Assembly: GCA_963742925.1 (NCBI GenBank)
Contig: CAVUNV010000002.1
Span: 62,001-126,000, forward strand
Source: PALSA-612 sp963742925
Lineage (GTDB): Bacteria > Actinomycetota > Thermoleophilia > Gaiellales > Gaiellaceae
Length of the DNA stretch: 64,000 nt
Reading direction: 5' to 3'
Of this stretch, positions 34,875 to 45,890 are shown in pieces; the stretch's first letter is position 1; each line of letters opens with the position of its first letter. The notes beneath the pieces were generated by a model. That model saw only the letters and a program-made list of their open reading frames with translations, was not told the origin of the DNA and ran no database searches. Position numbers and translations under genes: made by a program.

Positions 34875-36083
34875 TCAGCGTCCGGCGCGGGCGGGTCGCG
34901 CTGCAGGCCGTCCGTTCCCGTTGGCGGCGATCCCGAGCCCGCCGGTGACGGCGACGATGTCGGCCAGATGGAGCAGCTTGAAGGTGAGCCGCCCGGCTCG
35001 GAGCCGCTCGGCCTGGTCGTCGATGTCCGGCAGCTTCTGCCAGATGTCGCGGGCGGCGAGCAGCATCTCGCGCAGGCGATCGAGCTCCTCCACCCGGCCG
35101 TTGCGCTCCTCGCAGGCGTTGAGGGCGAGGCCGAGGACGCCGAAGCTGTCCGGCTGGCGCAGCCAGAGGAGCGAGGTGGCCATCGACAGGTAACCGTGGA
35201 TACGCGCGAAGACCATCGGCTGCGAGAAGGTGTCGCTGCCGCGAGGCGCGGTGGGCTCGACGGGAGGCTCGCCGTCGGCGATCCGGTTCGCCGTGCCGGC
35301 CAGCATCGCGCGCACCTCCTCGTCTCCGAAGCCCGCGGCGCGGGCGGTGCGAACCGCGATCAGCAGCGAGCTCGGCTGCTGCCCGTACGGGTAGTCGGAG
35401 GCGTAGACCACCTGCTCCGGCGAGATCTGGCGGTAGAAGTCGAGCAGGTCGATCGGGCTCCAGACCGACGTGTCGAAGAAGACGCCAGCCTTGCCGGCGA
35501 AGTTGGCGGCGAGCCCGGCCAGGTCGGCGATGCCCGCGTGGGCGATGATCAGCCGTGTCTCGGGATAGGCCTCGACGAGCCGGCCGAGGTCGTCCGCGAT
35601 CGGTGGCAGGCCGCGCCCGCCGTGGATCAGGATCGGGACGCGCCACTCGGAGGCGATCTCGAACACCGGTGCCAGGCGCTTGTCGTCGAGGAGGAAGCGC
35701 TGCGCCCGCGGGTGGAGCTTGATCCCGCGCGCGCCGTTCTCGAGGCAGCGTCTGGCCTCGTCGATCGGGCCCTCCGACAGGTCGAGCCGCACGAACGGGA
35801 TCAGCCGTCCGTCCGAGCGCTCGGCGGCCTCGAGCGTGCGGTTGTTCGCAGCGCGGAAGGCCGGATGGCGGTCCGGCTCGTCCATGCAGAACATGAACGC
35901 GCGAGACACGCCGTAGCCGTCCATGATGCCGAGCAGCTCGTCGAGCCGGCCGTTCATGCCGTCGATGTCGTCTCCGAGATGGGTGTGGGCGTCGAAGACG
36001 TCGGCGCCCTCGGGGAGCTCCTTCCGGAGCTCGGCGTCCCAGAACGAGCTGACTTCGAGCCCGCGTTCGACCGCAGCGTGCAT
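34875..36083 (-). CDS. amidohydrolase family metal-dependent hydrolase (amidohydrolase-2 type)
   Basis: A 402-residue TIM-barrel hydrolase. The metal-site motif DAHTHLG is near residue 30, KLHPRAQRF carries a later ligand, then HGGRGLPPI, AHAGIADL and the aspartate in YASDYPYGQQ. This is the pattern of decarboxylase/hydrolase relatives (PF04909). A 100-residue C-terminal extension of unknown role follows the barrel. ATG 36083 is chosen, with TAGAGT 8 nt upstream. The substrate is unknown. It is divergent from the M24 peptidase gene. Confidence 0.8.
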   Translation of the reverse strand: MHAAVERGLEVSSFWDAELRKELPEGADVFDAHTHLGDDIDGMNGRLDELLGIMDGYGVSRAFMFCMDEPDRHPAFRAANNRTLEAAERSDGRLIPFVRLDLSEGPIDEARRCLENGARGIKLHPRAQRFLLDDKRLAPVFEIASEWRVPILIHGGRGLPPIADDLGRLVEAYPETRLIIAHAGIADLAGLAANFAGKAGVFFDTSVWSPIDLLDFYRQISPEQVVYASDYPYGQQPSSLLIAVRTARAAGFGDEEVRAMLAGTANRIADGEPPVEPTAPRGSDTFSQPMVFARIHGYLSMATSLLWLRQPDSFGVLGLALNACEERNGRVEELDRLREMLLAARDIWQKLPDIDDQAERLRAGRLTFKLLHLADIVAVTGGLGIAANGNGRPAARPARAGR

Positions 36084-36148
36084 CGCTTCCCACTCTAGCC
36101 GCCGCGCCCGGCGGTGGCCCCGCGGGCAAACGGTCATGCGCCAGCGAC

Positions 36149-36154
36149 TAGGAT
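36149..36154 (+). promoter_or_regulatory. -10 box (TAGGAT) of the M24 peptidase operon
   Basis: TAGGAT, 6 nt, then ATG 36161; no Shine-Dalgarno. Confidence 0.5.
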
Positions 36155-36160
36155 CACGCC

Positions 36161-37297
36161 ATGGCCGACATCCTCATCTACGGCGACACCGTTCGCTCTC
36201 CCGAGCTGCGGCACGAGGTTCCGCTCACGGTTCCCGACCCGTTCCTCTACGGCGAGCGCGACGGCTCCCGCTCCGTGTACGTCGGCTCGCTCGAGGTTGC
36301 CCGCGTCCGCGAGCTCGAGGGCCTGGACGTCCATGCGTACGAAGAGGTCGGCTGGGACGATCTGGTCGCGTCGGGCCTGCACCGCGAGGAGATCTACAAG
36401 CAGGTTGTCCTGAACGCCTGCCGCGCGCTCGGGATCGCGAGCGCCGTCGTCCCGCGCTACTTCCCGCTCGAGCTGGCCGACTTCCTGCGTGCCGAGGGCA
36501 TCGAGCTGACGCCCGAGCGCGAGCTGTTCGCGGACCGCCGCCGCGTCAAGACCGGGGTCGAGCTCGCGGGCATCCGCCGCGCCCAGCGGGCCTGCGAGGC
36601 CGCAATGGACGCCGCGCGGGAGCTGCTCCGCGCCGCAGTGCAGAACGGCGGGGGCCTCGAGCTCGAGGGACGACCGCTGACGTCGGAACTGCTCAAGCGG
36701 CGAATCGGCGAGGTGTTCACCGAGCACGACATGCTCGCGGACGAGTTCATCGTCTCGCACGGCGCGCAGAGCGCCGTCGGGCACGACATGGGCTCAGGCC
36801 AGATCCAGGCCGACGAGTCGATCGTCATCGACCTCTTTCCGCGCGACCGCGAGACGGCCTGCTTCGCCGACATGACGCGGACGTTCGTCGTCGGCGAGCC
36901 GCCGCCGGAGATCGTCGAGTACCAGCGCCTCTGCCGGCAGGCGCTGGACGACGCGATCGGCGCGATCAGGGCCGGCGTCCCGGGCCGCGACCTGTTCGTC
37001 GGCACCTGCGAGCTGTTCCAGGAGCACGGCTACAAGACCTATCTCACGAAACAGCCGGGCGAGGTGCTCGACGAGGGGTTCATCCACGGCCTGGGGCACG
37101 GCGTCGGGCTCGAGGTGCACGAGGAGCCGGGGATGGGCGCCGCGGGCCGGGACCCGCTGGTCGCCGGCGACGTCGTCGCGGTCGAGCCCGGCCTGTACCG
37201 GCCCGGCTTCGGCGGCTGCCGGCTCGAGGACCTCGTGCTCGTCACCGAGAACGGGGCCGAGAACCTCACCGACTATCCGTACGACCTGACCCCGTAG
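36161..37297 (+). CDS. M24-family Xaa-Pro aminopeptidase-like protein
   Basis: A 378-residue pita-bread-fold metallopeptidase. Metal ligands are recognisable: Asp in VIDLFPRDRE, Asp in CFADMTRTFV, His in GLGHGVGLEVHEEPGMG and Glu in AVEPGLYRPG. The N-terminal domain (1-140) is the creatinase-like domain. It removes N-terminal residues preceding proline, or acts on related C-N bonds. It lies 15 bp before a ureohydrolase and is likely cotranscribed with it and acetyl-CoA synthetase, perhaps for use of nitrogenous compounds. Confidence 0.87.
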   Translation: MADILIYGDTVRSPELRHEVPLTVPDPFLYGERDGSRSVYVGSLEVARVRELEGLDVHAYEEVGWDDLVASGLHREEIYKQVVLNACRALGIASAVVPRYFPLELADFLRAEGIELTPERELFADRRRVKTGVELAGIRRAQRACEAAMDAARELLRAAVQNGGGLELEGRPLTSELLKRRIGEVFTEHDMLADEFIVSHGAQSAVGHDMGSGQIQADESIVIDLFPRDRETACFADMTRTFVVGEPPPEIVEYQRLCRQALDDAIGAIRAGVPGRDLFVGTCELFQEHGYKTYLTKQPGEVLDEGFIHGLGHGVGLEVHEEPGMGAAGRDPLVAGDVVAVEPGLYRPGFGGCRLEDLVLVTENGAENLTDYPYDLTP

Positions 37298-37312
37298 GCC
37301 CGCCGCGGCGTC

Positions 37313-38286
37313 GTGGTCGATCCCCTCGAGCGCTGGCGCGACCACGGCTGGAAGCCCGACTACGCCGGGCCGCTGACCTTCGGCGCCCTGCCGCTCGTCC
37401 AGGACCCGGCGGCGCTCGACGGCATCGACGTCGCGATCGTCGGCGCCCCGACGGACGACCTCGTCTCCGACCGGCCGGGGACGCGGTTCGGGCCCCGGGG
37501 GATCCGCGCGGCGAGCTGCCCGCCGGGGCCACACCTCGAGGCCAGGGTCGACGCGTTCGCCGAGCTGCGGATGGTCGACTTCGGCGACGCCGGTGTCGTT
37601 CCCGCCGACTGGGAGCGCTCGCACCGTGCGATCGAGGAGACGGTCGGCCAGGTCGTGGCGGCCGGCGCGGTCCCGATCGTCCTCGGAGGAGACCACTCGA
37701 TCGCAGGCCCGGACATCCGTGCCTGCGCCCATGCCCACGGGCCGGTCGGACTCGTCCAGTTCGACGCCCACACCGACACCGGCCGCGAGGTCTACGGCGT
37801 CGAGATCTCGCACGGCACGCCGATGTTCCGGCTCGTCGAGCAGGGGTTCGTCGACCCGCGACGCTACGTCCAGATCGGGCTCCGCGGCTACTGGCCCGGC
37901 GAGCAGGAGCTCAGCTGGCAGGCCGAGCGCGGGATCACGAGCTTCTTCATGCACGACCTGCGCCGCCTCGGGATCGAGGAGGTCGTCACGCGAACGCTCG
38001 AGATCGTGGGCGCCGGCAGCGCGTTCCTGTCGGTGGATATCGACGCTCTCGATCCGGCCTTCGCTCCCGGCACGGGGACGCCGGAGCCCGGCGGGATGAC
38101 GAGCGGCGATCTCCTCTGGGCGTGCCGGGCGCTCGCCCAGGGGCTGCAGATCGTGGGCGCCGAGGTCGTCGAGGTGATCCCGACGGCCGTCGGCTCTGCA
38201 GACGTCACGGCGCTCGTCGCCGAGCGCGTCGTGCGGGAGATCCTGACGGGGATCGCCGTGCGCCGCCGGATAGGATCCCCCGGCTC

Positions 38287-38290
<4 letters not shown>
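37313..38290 (+). CDS. ureohydrolase, agmatinase-like
   Basis: A 325-residue arginase-fold enzyme with the binuclear manganese motifs GGDHSIAGPD, QFDAHTDTGRE and LSVDIDALDPAFAPGTGTPEPG (given in parts: LSVDIDALDP, AFAPGTGTPEPGG). It hydrolyses a guanidino compound to urea and an amine. Agmatine, guanidinobutyrate and formiminoglutamate enzymes share these motifs and cannot be separated by eye. The stop overlaps the acs start (GTGA), so the operon is M24 peptidase, ureohydrolase, acetyl-CoA synthetase. Confidence 0.85.
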
Positions 38291-40236
<1,946 letters not shown>

Positions 40237-40399
40237 GAACCCGGCGCCGCGCGCCGAATGGTCCAGTCCCTCTTGAATCTGTCCGATGAGGATGGGAGAC
40301 TCGCTCCTCGCGTCCGGGTCGACGGCACTCTGACGGGCGAAGCCGACAAGGTGTCGATCGACGGCTCGCCGACCAGGGACGCTTGCAAAGTCTCCAGGA

Positions 40400-40422
40400 C
40401 GGAGCCCCCAACGGGGTCTCCG
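40400..40422 (+). terminator. GC-rich hairpin after acs, terminator-like
   Basis: CGGAGCCCC-CAAC-GGGGTCTCCG with one bulge; no T-run. The 228-bp gap 40237-40464 otherwise holds no supportable gene. A lone CTTGCAAAG half-box occurs at 40382. Confidence 0.35.
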
Positions 40423-40464
40423 GCCTGCGCGTAGTCGGTGGCGGTACAGTCGGATGAACCGGTG

Positions 40465-41973
40465 ATGCTCTCACGCTGGACACGGCTGCTCCGCCTCGGA
40501 GCCTTCACCGGGGCCGTCTTCGTGCTCGGCGCCGCCTCCGCCCTGGCGCTCGTCCACCGCGCGAGCGCGGCGCCGGTGGTCGTCCACGTGACCATGGAGG
40601 ACTACCGGTTCGTGCTCTCGCGGCAGAAGGTCGCCGCGGGAACGATCCGGTTCGTGGTCGTGAACCGTGGCGCGACCGTGCACGACTTCGCGATCGGGCG
40701 GGTCAAGACGCGCTTGCTGAAGCCGGGCGAGCAGCAGACGATCGCCGTCCGCTTCCCGAAGTCGGCGCGCGTGCCCTACCGCTGTACGGTCGCCGGCCAT
40801 GCGGCGCTCGGCATGAAAGGGACGCTCGTCGTCGGCAAGCCGAAACCGGCACCGCCGCCCGGCTCGACCGCGACCACACCGCCCCAGACGGCCGATCTGC
40901 GGCTGACCCCGATCGGCAGCTTCGATCGCCCGGACTTCATCACCTCTCCGCCGGGGGATCCGACCCGGCTGTTCGTCGTCGAGCAGCGCGGCGTGATCAG
41001 GGTCATCGACAACGGCGTCGTGCAGCCGACCCCCTTCCTCGACATCTCCGATCAGGTGCAGGCCGAGAACGAGACCGGGCTCCTCGGCCTCGCCTTCGCC
41101 CCCGACTACGCCGAGAGCGGGCTCTTCTACATCTACTTCAACCGGCACGAGGCGAACGGCAACGTGTACCTCGACGAGTACCACCGCTCCGCGGCCGATC
41201 CCGACGTGGCCGATCCGGACAGCAGCCGCGTCGTGCTCAGGATCGTCAAGCCCTACGAGAACCACAACGCGGGGATGCTCCAGTTCGGCCCCGACGGCGA
41301 TCTCTACGTCGCGGTCGGCGACGGCGACAGCGGCGTCCTCAACCCGCCGGGCGCCTTTGCGCAGACGCTCGACGACCTGCTCGGGAACATCCTGCGCATC
41401 GATCCGAGGCAGAGCGGCGACCAGCCGTACACGGTCCCGGACACGAATCCGTTCGTCGGCGTCGCGGGAGCACGACCGGAGATCTGGGCGTACGGCCTTC
41501 GGAACCCGTGGCGCTTCTGGGTCGACTCGAAGACCGGCGACCTCTACCTCGGTGACGTCGGCGAAGGCGTGAGGGAGGAGATCGACCTCGTGCCCGCCGG
41601 TCACCCCGGCCTCAACTTCGGGTGGCCGTGCTTCGAGGGCAACGCGGTGTTCGATCCGACGGCCACCTGCCCGGGCGCCGTCCCGCCGCTGCTCGAGTAC
41701 GGGCATTCGGGCGACCTCTGCTCGGTGATCGGAGGCGTCGTCCTGCACGACCCGCGCCTGCCCGCGCTCGACGGCTTCTTCCTCTACTCGGATCTCTGCG
41801 GCGGCGAGCTGCGGGCTCTGCACGCGGCCAACGGCGCCCTGTCCACGGACGAGGATCTGAAGCTGAACGTGCCGGGAACCGATTCGTTCGGGATGGACGC
41901 GCTCGGCCGGGCCTACGTCGTCTCGGTCAACGGCGACGTCTTCCGGATCGACCCGAGCTCTGCCAGCGGCTAG
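40465..41973 (+). CDS. cupredoxin-PQQ-dependent sugar dehydrogenase fusion, secreted
   Basis: A 502-residue exported protein: signal anchor (LGAFTGAVFVLGAASALALV), then a cupredoxin domain (about 35-130) with type I copper ligands His in TVHDFAIG and Cys-x4-His-x4-Met in CTVAGHAALGM. After a Pro/Thr linker comes a six-bladed propeller of the soluble glucose/sorbosone dehydrogenase type (LLGLAFAPDYAESG, GNILRIDPRQSG, AYGLRNPWRFWVD). Such enzymes oxidise sugars with PQQ; the copper domain would accept electrons. Start uncertain: ATG 40465 is used, GTG 40462 and 40438 are in frame. Confidence 0.83.
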   Translation: MLSRWTRLLRLGAFTGAVFVLGAASALALVHRASAAPVVVHVTMEDYRFVLSRQKVAAGTIRFVVVNRGATVHDFAIGRVKTRLLKPGEQQTIAVRFPKSARVPYRCTVAGHAALGMKGTLVVGKPKPAPPPGSTATTPPQTADLRLTPIGSFDRPDFITSPPGDPTRLFVVEQRGVIRVIDNGVVQPTPFLDISDQVQAENETGLLGLAFAPDYAESGLFYIYFNRHEANGNVYLDEYHRSAADPDVADPDSSRVVLRIVKPYENHNAGMLQFGPDGDLYVAVGDGDSGVLNPPGAFAQTLDDLLGNILRIDPRQSGDQPYTVPDTNPFVGVAGARPEIWAYGLRNPWRFWVDSKTGDLYLGDVGEGVREEIDLVPAGHPGLNFGWPCFEGNAVFDPTATCPGAVPPLLEYGHSGDLCSVIGGVVLHDPRLPALDGFFLYSDLCGGELRALHAANGALSTDEDLKLNVPGTDSFGMDALGRAYVVSVNGDVFRIDPSSASG

Positions 41974-43232
41974 GTAAGCAGCTTCTGGAAGCGCTCGGCG
42001 TCGTCGAACGGGCCGATCAGGGCGAGGCGGAACGCCTCATCGCGCATGATGTCGCGGCCGACGCGCAGGACGTCCTCGGCCGTGACCTTGTCGAGCTCCG
42101 CCAGCACATCCGACGGCTCCGTCGCCTCACCCTCCAGCACCTCGCGCCGCAGCCCGAACATGTTCGTCCCCTGCGGGCTCTCCAGTGAGAGGACGAAGCG
42201 GCCCTTGGCGTAGGAGCGTGCCTTCTCGAGCTCGTCCGGCGGCACCGGTTCGGCCGCGATCTTCCGGAGCTCTGCGAGGACGGTCGTGACCGCCTCGTCG
42301 ACGCGCTTCAGGTCGACGCCCGCCTGCGTGAAGAGCGTCCCGGAGTCGGTGTAGCCCTGGTTGGCGGCGAACACGTAGTAGGCGAGGCCGCGGCGCTCCC
42401 TGACCTCCGTGAACAGGCGGGACGACATGCCGCCGCCGAGCACGGTTCGGAGCAGCTCGAGCGCGTAGCGGTCAGGATGCTGGATCGGATAGCCGGCGAC
42501 GCCGAGGCAGAGATGCGCCTGGTCCGACACCTTCTCGTGCACCCGCACCCTTCCGTTGTCGGCGAAGCTCGACGGCTGGGGTGTGCCCGCCGTGGACGCA
42601 GGAAGATCGCCGAGCAGCTCCTCGACCTTCTCGACGGCGTTCTCGCCGAGATTCCCGGCCAGGCCGACGACGATGCGATCGGGCGTGTACCAGTGGCCGA
42701 CGTAGTCGCGGAAGGTGTCGCGCGTCGCGGCCTGGATCGTCTCCTTCGTGCCGAGGATGCTCCAGCCGATCGGCTGGTCGCCGTAGATCAGCTCGTCGTA
42801 CACGAGCGAGATGTAGTCGCGCGGCGTGTCGACGTACATGTTCATCTCCTCGAGGATGACCCCCTTCTCGCGGTCGATCTCCTCGGGGTCGAACTTCGCG
42901 TTCCGCAGCATGTCGACGAGGACGTCCAGCGCGACGTCCCGGAACTCGGTCGCGCACCTGACGTAGTAGGCCGTGTACTCCTTGCCGGTGAAGGCGTTGA
43001 ACTCGCCGCCGATCGCGTCGATCTCGGCCGAGATGTCGCGCGCCGTGGGGCGGCGCTCGGTGCCCTTGAAGAACATGTGCTCGGAGAAGTGAGCGATCCC
43101 GCTCGAGTCGCGGGTCTCGTAGCGCGAGCCGGCCGCGAGCATCACGAAGCAGGAGACCGACTGGACTTGCGGCATCGACGCCGTCAGCACCCGCAGGCCG
43201 TTCCCGAGCGTGTGTCGTTCGAACGTCGGCAC
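41970..43232 (-). CDS. M16-family zinc protease (processing-peptidase-like)
   Basis: A 420-residue pitrilysin-type protease. The inverted zinc motif HFSEH (HxxEH) is near residue 50, with the downstream Glu ligand in VILEEMNMY, and the second half has the GGGMSSRLFTEVRERRGLAY signature. Bacterial members of this length process peptides or signal remnants and work as dimers. GTG 43232 is selected as the first codon of the conserved FERHTLGNGLRV strand, with TATACC 9 nt upstream. It is divergent from the SIS gene with 24 bp between, and overlaps the PQQ enzyme's stop by 4 bp. Confidence 0.9.
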   Translation of the reverse strand: MPTFERHTLGNGLRVLTASMPQVQSVSCFVMLAAGSRYETRDSSGIAHFSEHMFFKGTERRPTARDISAEIDAIGGEFNAFTGKEYTAYYVRCATEFRDVALDVLVDMLRNAKFDPEEIDREKGVILEEMNMYVDTPRDYISLVYDELIYGDQPIGWSILGTKETIQAATRDTFRDYVGHWYTPDRIVVGLAGNLGENAVEKVEELLGDLPASTAGTPQPSSFADNGRVRVHEKVSDQAHLCLGVAGYPIQHPDRYALELLRTVLGGGMSSRLFTEVRERRGLAYYVFAANQGYTDSGTLFTQAGVDLKRVDEAVTTVLAELRKIAAEPVPPDELEKARSYAKGRFVLSLESPQGTNMFGLRREVLEGEATEPSDVLAELDKVTAEDVLRVGRDIMRDEAFRLALIGPFDDAERFQKLLT

Positions 43233-43243
43233 GCGGTCGATGG

Positions 43244-43249
43244 TATAGA
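43244..43249 (+). promoter_or_regulatory. -10 box (TATAGA) of the SIS-GlcG operon
   Basis: TATAGA then 7 nt and GTG 43257. On the opposite strand the same short sequence gives TATACC before the M16 gene, so the divergent -10 boxes overlap. Confidence 0.45.
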
Positions 43250-43256
43250 CAGTCCC

Positions 43257-44156
43257 GTGAGTCACGGCGAAAGGACCCGACGGGCGATCGCCGCCCAGCC
43301 GGACTGGCTCGCACGGGTCCCGGTCGACCGGCGGCTGCCCGGCGGAGACGTCCTCTACACGGGCTGTGGGACGTCGTTCCACGCCGCGCAGACGGGCGGA
43401 GAAGCCGTGCAGGCACTCGAGCTCGTGCTGTCGCCGCAGCGCGACGCGGACGTGCTCGTCTGCGTGAGCCACGAGGGCGATACGCCGCTGACGCTCGAGG
43501 CCGCCCGTGCCTGGTCGGCTGCAGGCGCCGGCCGCCCCTCGCTGCGCAAGCGATCCGTCTGGCTCGTGACGGGCGCGCCGGAGAGCCCGCTCGCCGAGCT
43601 CGCCGAGGAGGTCATCGTCTGTGCGCCCGAGATCGAGGTGAGCTGGTGCCACACGGCGAGCTACACGGCCGCGGTGGCGGCGCTCGCGGCATTGCGCGGA
43701 GAGGACGTGTCGTGGCTTCCCGGGGCGGTCGCCGACGTGCTCGCCGGCCCGCGGCTCCCGGTCTCCGGGCACGCACGCTGGCTCGTCGCCGGGGCCGGCC
43801 GCGACTGGCCGACCGCGCAGGAGGCGGTGCTGAAGCTCCGCGAAGGAGCGCACGTCGCGGCCGAGGCCTGGCAGACCGAGCAGCTCCTCCACGGGCACCT
43901 GGCCGCCGTCGACGAGGAGGTGCGAGCCTTCGTGCTCGAGGGCCAGGGGCGGGCCGCGGAGCGGTCGCGAGACGCCGTCTCGGCGCTGGAGGCGATCGGT
44001 GCCCCGGTGACGCTCGTCCCCACGCGCCACCCGGTCGTCGACGTGGTGCCGTTCCAGCTTCTGACGGTCGATCTCGCGGAGGCGCGCGGAGTCGATCCGG
44101 ACCCGATCCGACGCGACGATCCGCGCTGGGCGCGGGCGCGGGAGGTGTACGCATGA
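43257..44156 (+). CDS. SIS-domain sugar-phosphate isomerase-like protein
   Basis: A 299-residue protein made of two SIS domains, like the isomerase half of GlmS without the glutaminase. The first SIS strand-loop is YTGCGTSFHAA; VCVSHEGDTPLTLEAA is the phosphosugar loop; QEAVLKLREGAHVAAEAW is the second-domain helix. Relatives are AgaS/FrlB-type deaminases or isomerases acting on amino sugar phosphates. Coupled by ATGA to the GlcG-like gene. The substrate is unknown. Confidence 0.82.
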   Translation: MSHGERTRRAIAAQPDWLARVPVDRRLPGGDVLYTGCGTSFHAAQTGGEAVQALELVLSPQRDADVLVCVSHEGDTPLTLEAARAWSAAGAGRPSLRKRSVWLVTGAPESPLAELAEEVIVCAPEIEVSWCHTASYTAAVAALAALRGEDVSWLPGAVADVLAGPRLPVSGHARWLVAGAGRDWPTAQEAVLKLREGAHVAAEAWQTEQLLHGHLAAVDEEVRAFVLEGQGRAAERSRDAVSALEAIGAPVTLVPTRHPVVDVVPFQLLTVDLAEARGVDPDPIRRDDPRWARAREVYA

Positions 44157-44551
44157 GGCTCGAGCAGGGGCTGGCGATCGTCCGTCACGTCGTGGAGGCC
44201 GCCGGGGCGCCGGTCTCGGTCTACGTGGCAGACGACCACGGCGAGATCGTCGCAGCGGCGACGATGGACGGTGCGCCGCCGGACACGCGGTTGAACGCCG
44301 AACGGAAGGCCTACACCGCCGCGCGCAGCGACGCGGAGACGACGCGCGCCCTCGCCGAGAAGGTGCGCGACGATCCCGCGGAGCTCGCGAGCTTCGATCC
44401 ACGGTTCTCGTTCTTCAAGGGCGGAGTAGCGGCGTTCGAGAACGGTCGCCGGGTCGGCGCGGTCGGCGTCAGCGGCCTGCCGGGTGACGACGACGAGGCG
44501 CTGGCGATGGCGGCGATCCGAGCCGCAGGCCTCGATCCGGGCGGCGCCTAG
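44153..44551 (+). CDS. GlcG/HbpS-family small protein
   Basis: A 132-residue protein of the GlcG/HbpS family (PF03928): VYVADDHGEIVAAATMDGAP and FFKGGVAAFENGRRVGAVGVSG are the family strands. Members bind heme, corrinoid or small ligands and often sit beside catabolic genes. ATG 44153 overlaps the SIS stop and has GGGAGG at a good distance. No signal peptide, so a cytoplasmic form. The 169 bp after it (44552-44720) hold a short tandem repeat (TGTGACGCGG twice at 44651-44671) and no gene. Confidence 0.78.
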   Translation: MRLEQGLAIVRHVVEAAGAPVSVYVADDHGEIVAAATMDGAPPDTRLNAERKAYTAARSDAETTRALAEKVRDDPAELASFDPRFSFFKGGVAAFENGRRVGAVGVSGLPGDDDEALAMAAIRAAGLDPGGA

Positions 44552-44720
44552 GCCTCCACTGTCCGGGCCTGCGGGCTTCCGGCGCACTCCGTTCTGGTTT
44601 CCCCCGGGGCCTGCGGCCCTGACCCCCCGTTTTGAGCGTAGCTCGAACGTTGTGACGCGGGTGTGACGCGGATGTGCCGATTGTGTGACGACCGATCCGC
44701 CGGCGCGCGGACCCGGTCCG

Positions 44721-45890
44721 CTACTCGAGCCGAGTCAGCTCCTCCAGGAGCCGGTCGACCTCGGCGAGCGTGTTGTAGTGGACGAGGCCGACGCGGACGG
44801 CGCCACCGTCCTCGAGCCCGAGCCGCTTCATGATCTCGAGCGCGTAGTAGTTGCCGTGCCAGACCGCGAACCCGCGCTCGCCGAGCCGGCCTGCGACCTC
44901 GCCGGACGGTAGCCCGTCGACGGTGAACGCGAAGGTGGGAACCCGGCCTTCCATCGTCGGCAGGCCGTGCAGGCGGCATCCGGGGGGCAGCCCTGCCAGG
45001 AAGCGCTCGCCGAGCGTCCGCTCCCAGCCGACGATCGCCTCCCAGCCGATCGACTCGACGTACTCGACCGCGGCGACCATGCCCGCGAGGAGCTCGTACG
45101 CCTGCGTTCCGGTCTCGAAGCGGTGGCCGAGCGGCTGCTCCGACTGCGGGCGCACCTTGTAGGGGCGCCAGCCGGCGATCAGCTCGCGTCGTCCGAACGC
45201 GATGCCGAGGTGCGGGCCGAAGAACTTGTACGGCGAGCAGACGAGCACGTCGAGCCCGAGTGCCGCGACGTCGATCGGCCCGTGCGGCGCGAAGTGGACC
45301 GCGTCGGCCCATGCGAGTGCGCCTGCCTCGTGGGCGAGCGCGGCGATGCGGGGAGCGTCGGTGACGGTGCCGACGGCATTCGAGGCGAGCGGGAAGGCGA
45401 CGACGCGGGTGCGATCCGTGAGCTGCCGCGCGAGGTCGTCCATGTCGAGGCTGCAGTCGTCGTGGATGTCGACGAAGCGAACGGTGAGCCCCTTGTCGTG
45501 CGCCAGCTCGAGCCAGGGCGAGACGTTGGCGTCGTGATCGAGGCGTGTGACCAGGATCTCGTCGCCCGGCTCGAGCTCCCGCCCGGCGGTGCGCGAGAGC
45601 GCGAAGTTGAGGGTCGTCATGTTCGGCCCGAACACGATCTCGTCGGTCGAGCAGCCGAGGAACCGTGCCGCCGTCACCCGTGCGTTGTCGAACAGCACCT
45701 CCGTCTGGCGGCTGGTCTCGTAGGGGCCGCTCACATTGGCGTTCGATTCCCGCAGATAGCCGCCGATCGCCTCGATCACCGAGTCCGGCACCTGCGTGCC
45801 CCCCGGGCCGTCGAAGAAGACGAGGTCGCGCTGCAGCGCCGTGAACCGCGCCCGCGCCCCGTCGAGATCGAACGGCGGCGTCGTGCTCAT
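44721..45890 (-). CDS. class V aminotransferase, cysteine desulfurase-like (CsdA/SufS relative)
   Basis: A 389-residue PLP enzyme: FFDGPGGTQVPDSVIEAI at the N-terminus, PLP-binding His in TRLDHDANVSPW, Asp in WADAVHFAPHG and Schiff-base Lys in VCSPYKFFGPHLG. The active-site cysteine loop of true SufS enzymes is not evident, and the WHGNYYALE loop near the C-terminus suggests the 'cysteine desulfurase-like, VC1184' branch of unknown substrate. ATG 45890 overlaps the OsmC stop (ATGA). Confidence 0.83.
   Translation of the reverse strand: MSTTPPFDLDGARARFTALQRDLVFFDGPGGTQVPDSVIEAIGGYLRESNANVSGPYETSRQTEVLFDNARVTAARFLGCSTDEIVFGPNMTTLNFALSRTAGRELEPGDEILVTRLDHDANVSPWLELAHDKGLTVRFVDIHDDCSLDMDDLARQLTDRTRVVAFPLASNAVGTVTDAPRIAALAHEAGALAWADAVHFAPHGPIDVAALGLDVLVCSPYKFFGPHLGIAFGRRELIAGWRPYKVRPQSEQPLGHRFETGTQAYELLAGMVAAVEYVESIGWEAIVGWERTLGERFLAGLPPGCRLHGLPTMEGRVPTFAFTVDGLPSGEVAGRLGERGFAVWHGNYYALEIMKRLGLEDGGAVRVGLVHYNTLAEVDRLLEELTRLE

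Noticed and set aside
35923..38286. Upstream extension of the acs frame by about 790 codons
   Set aside because: The translated extension is low-complexity Arg/Gly/Ala overlapping three recognised genes; acs starts at GTG 38287 in a GTGA overlap.
40382..40390. Third Fur-type box (CTTGCAAAG) after acs
   Set aside because: Only one TTGCAA core without a partner; a six-base palindrome is expected a few times by chance in 64 kb.
40258..40437. Possible small gene from ATG 40258
   Set aside because: No motif, Shine-Dalgarno or -10 box at proper spacing; composition looks intergenic.
44651..44671. Tandem TGTGACGCGG repeat as a regulatory iteron
   Set aside because: Only two 10-11-bp copies, no symmetry and no promoter box; too little to support.
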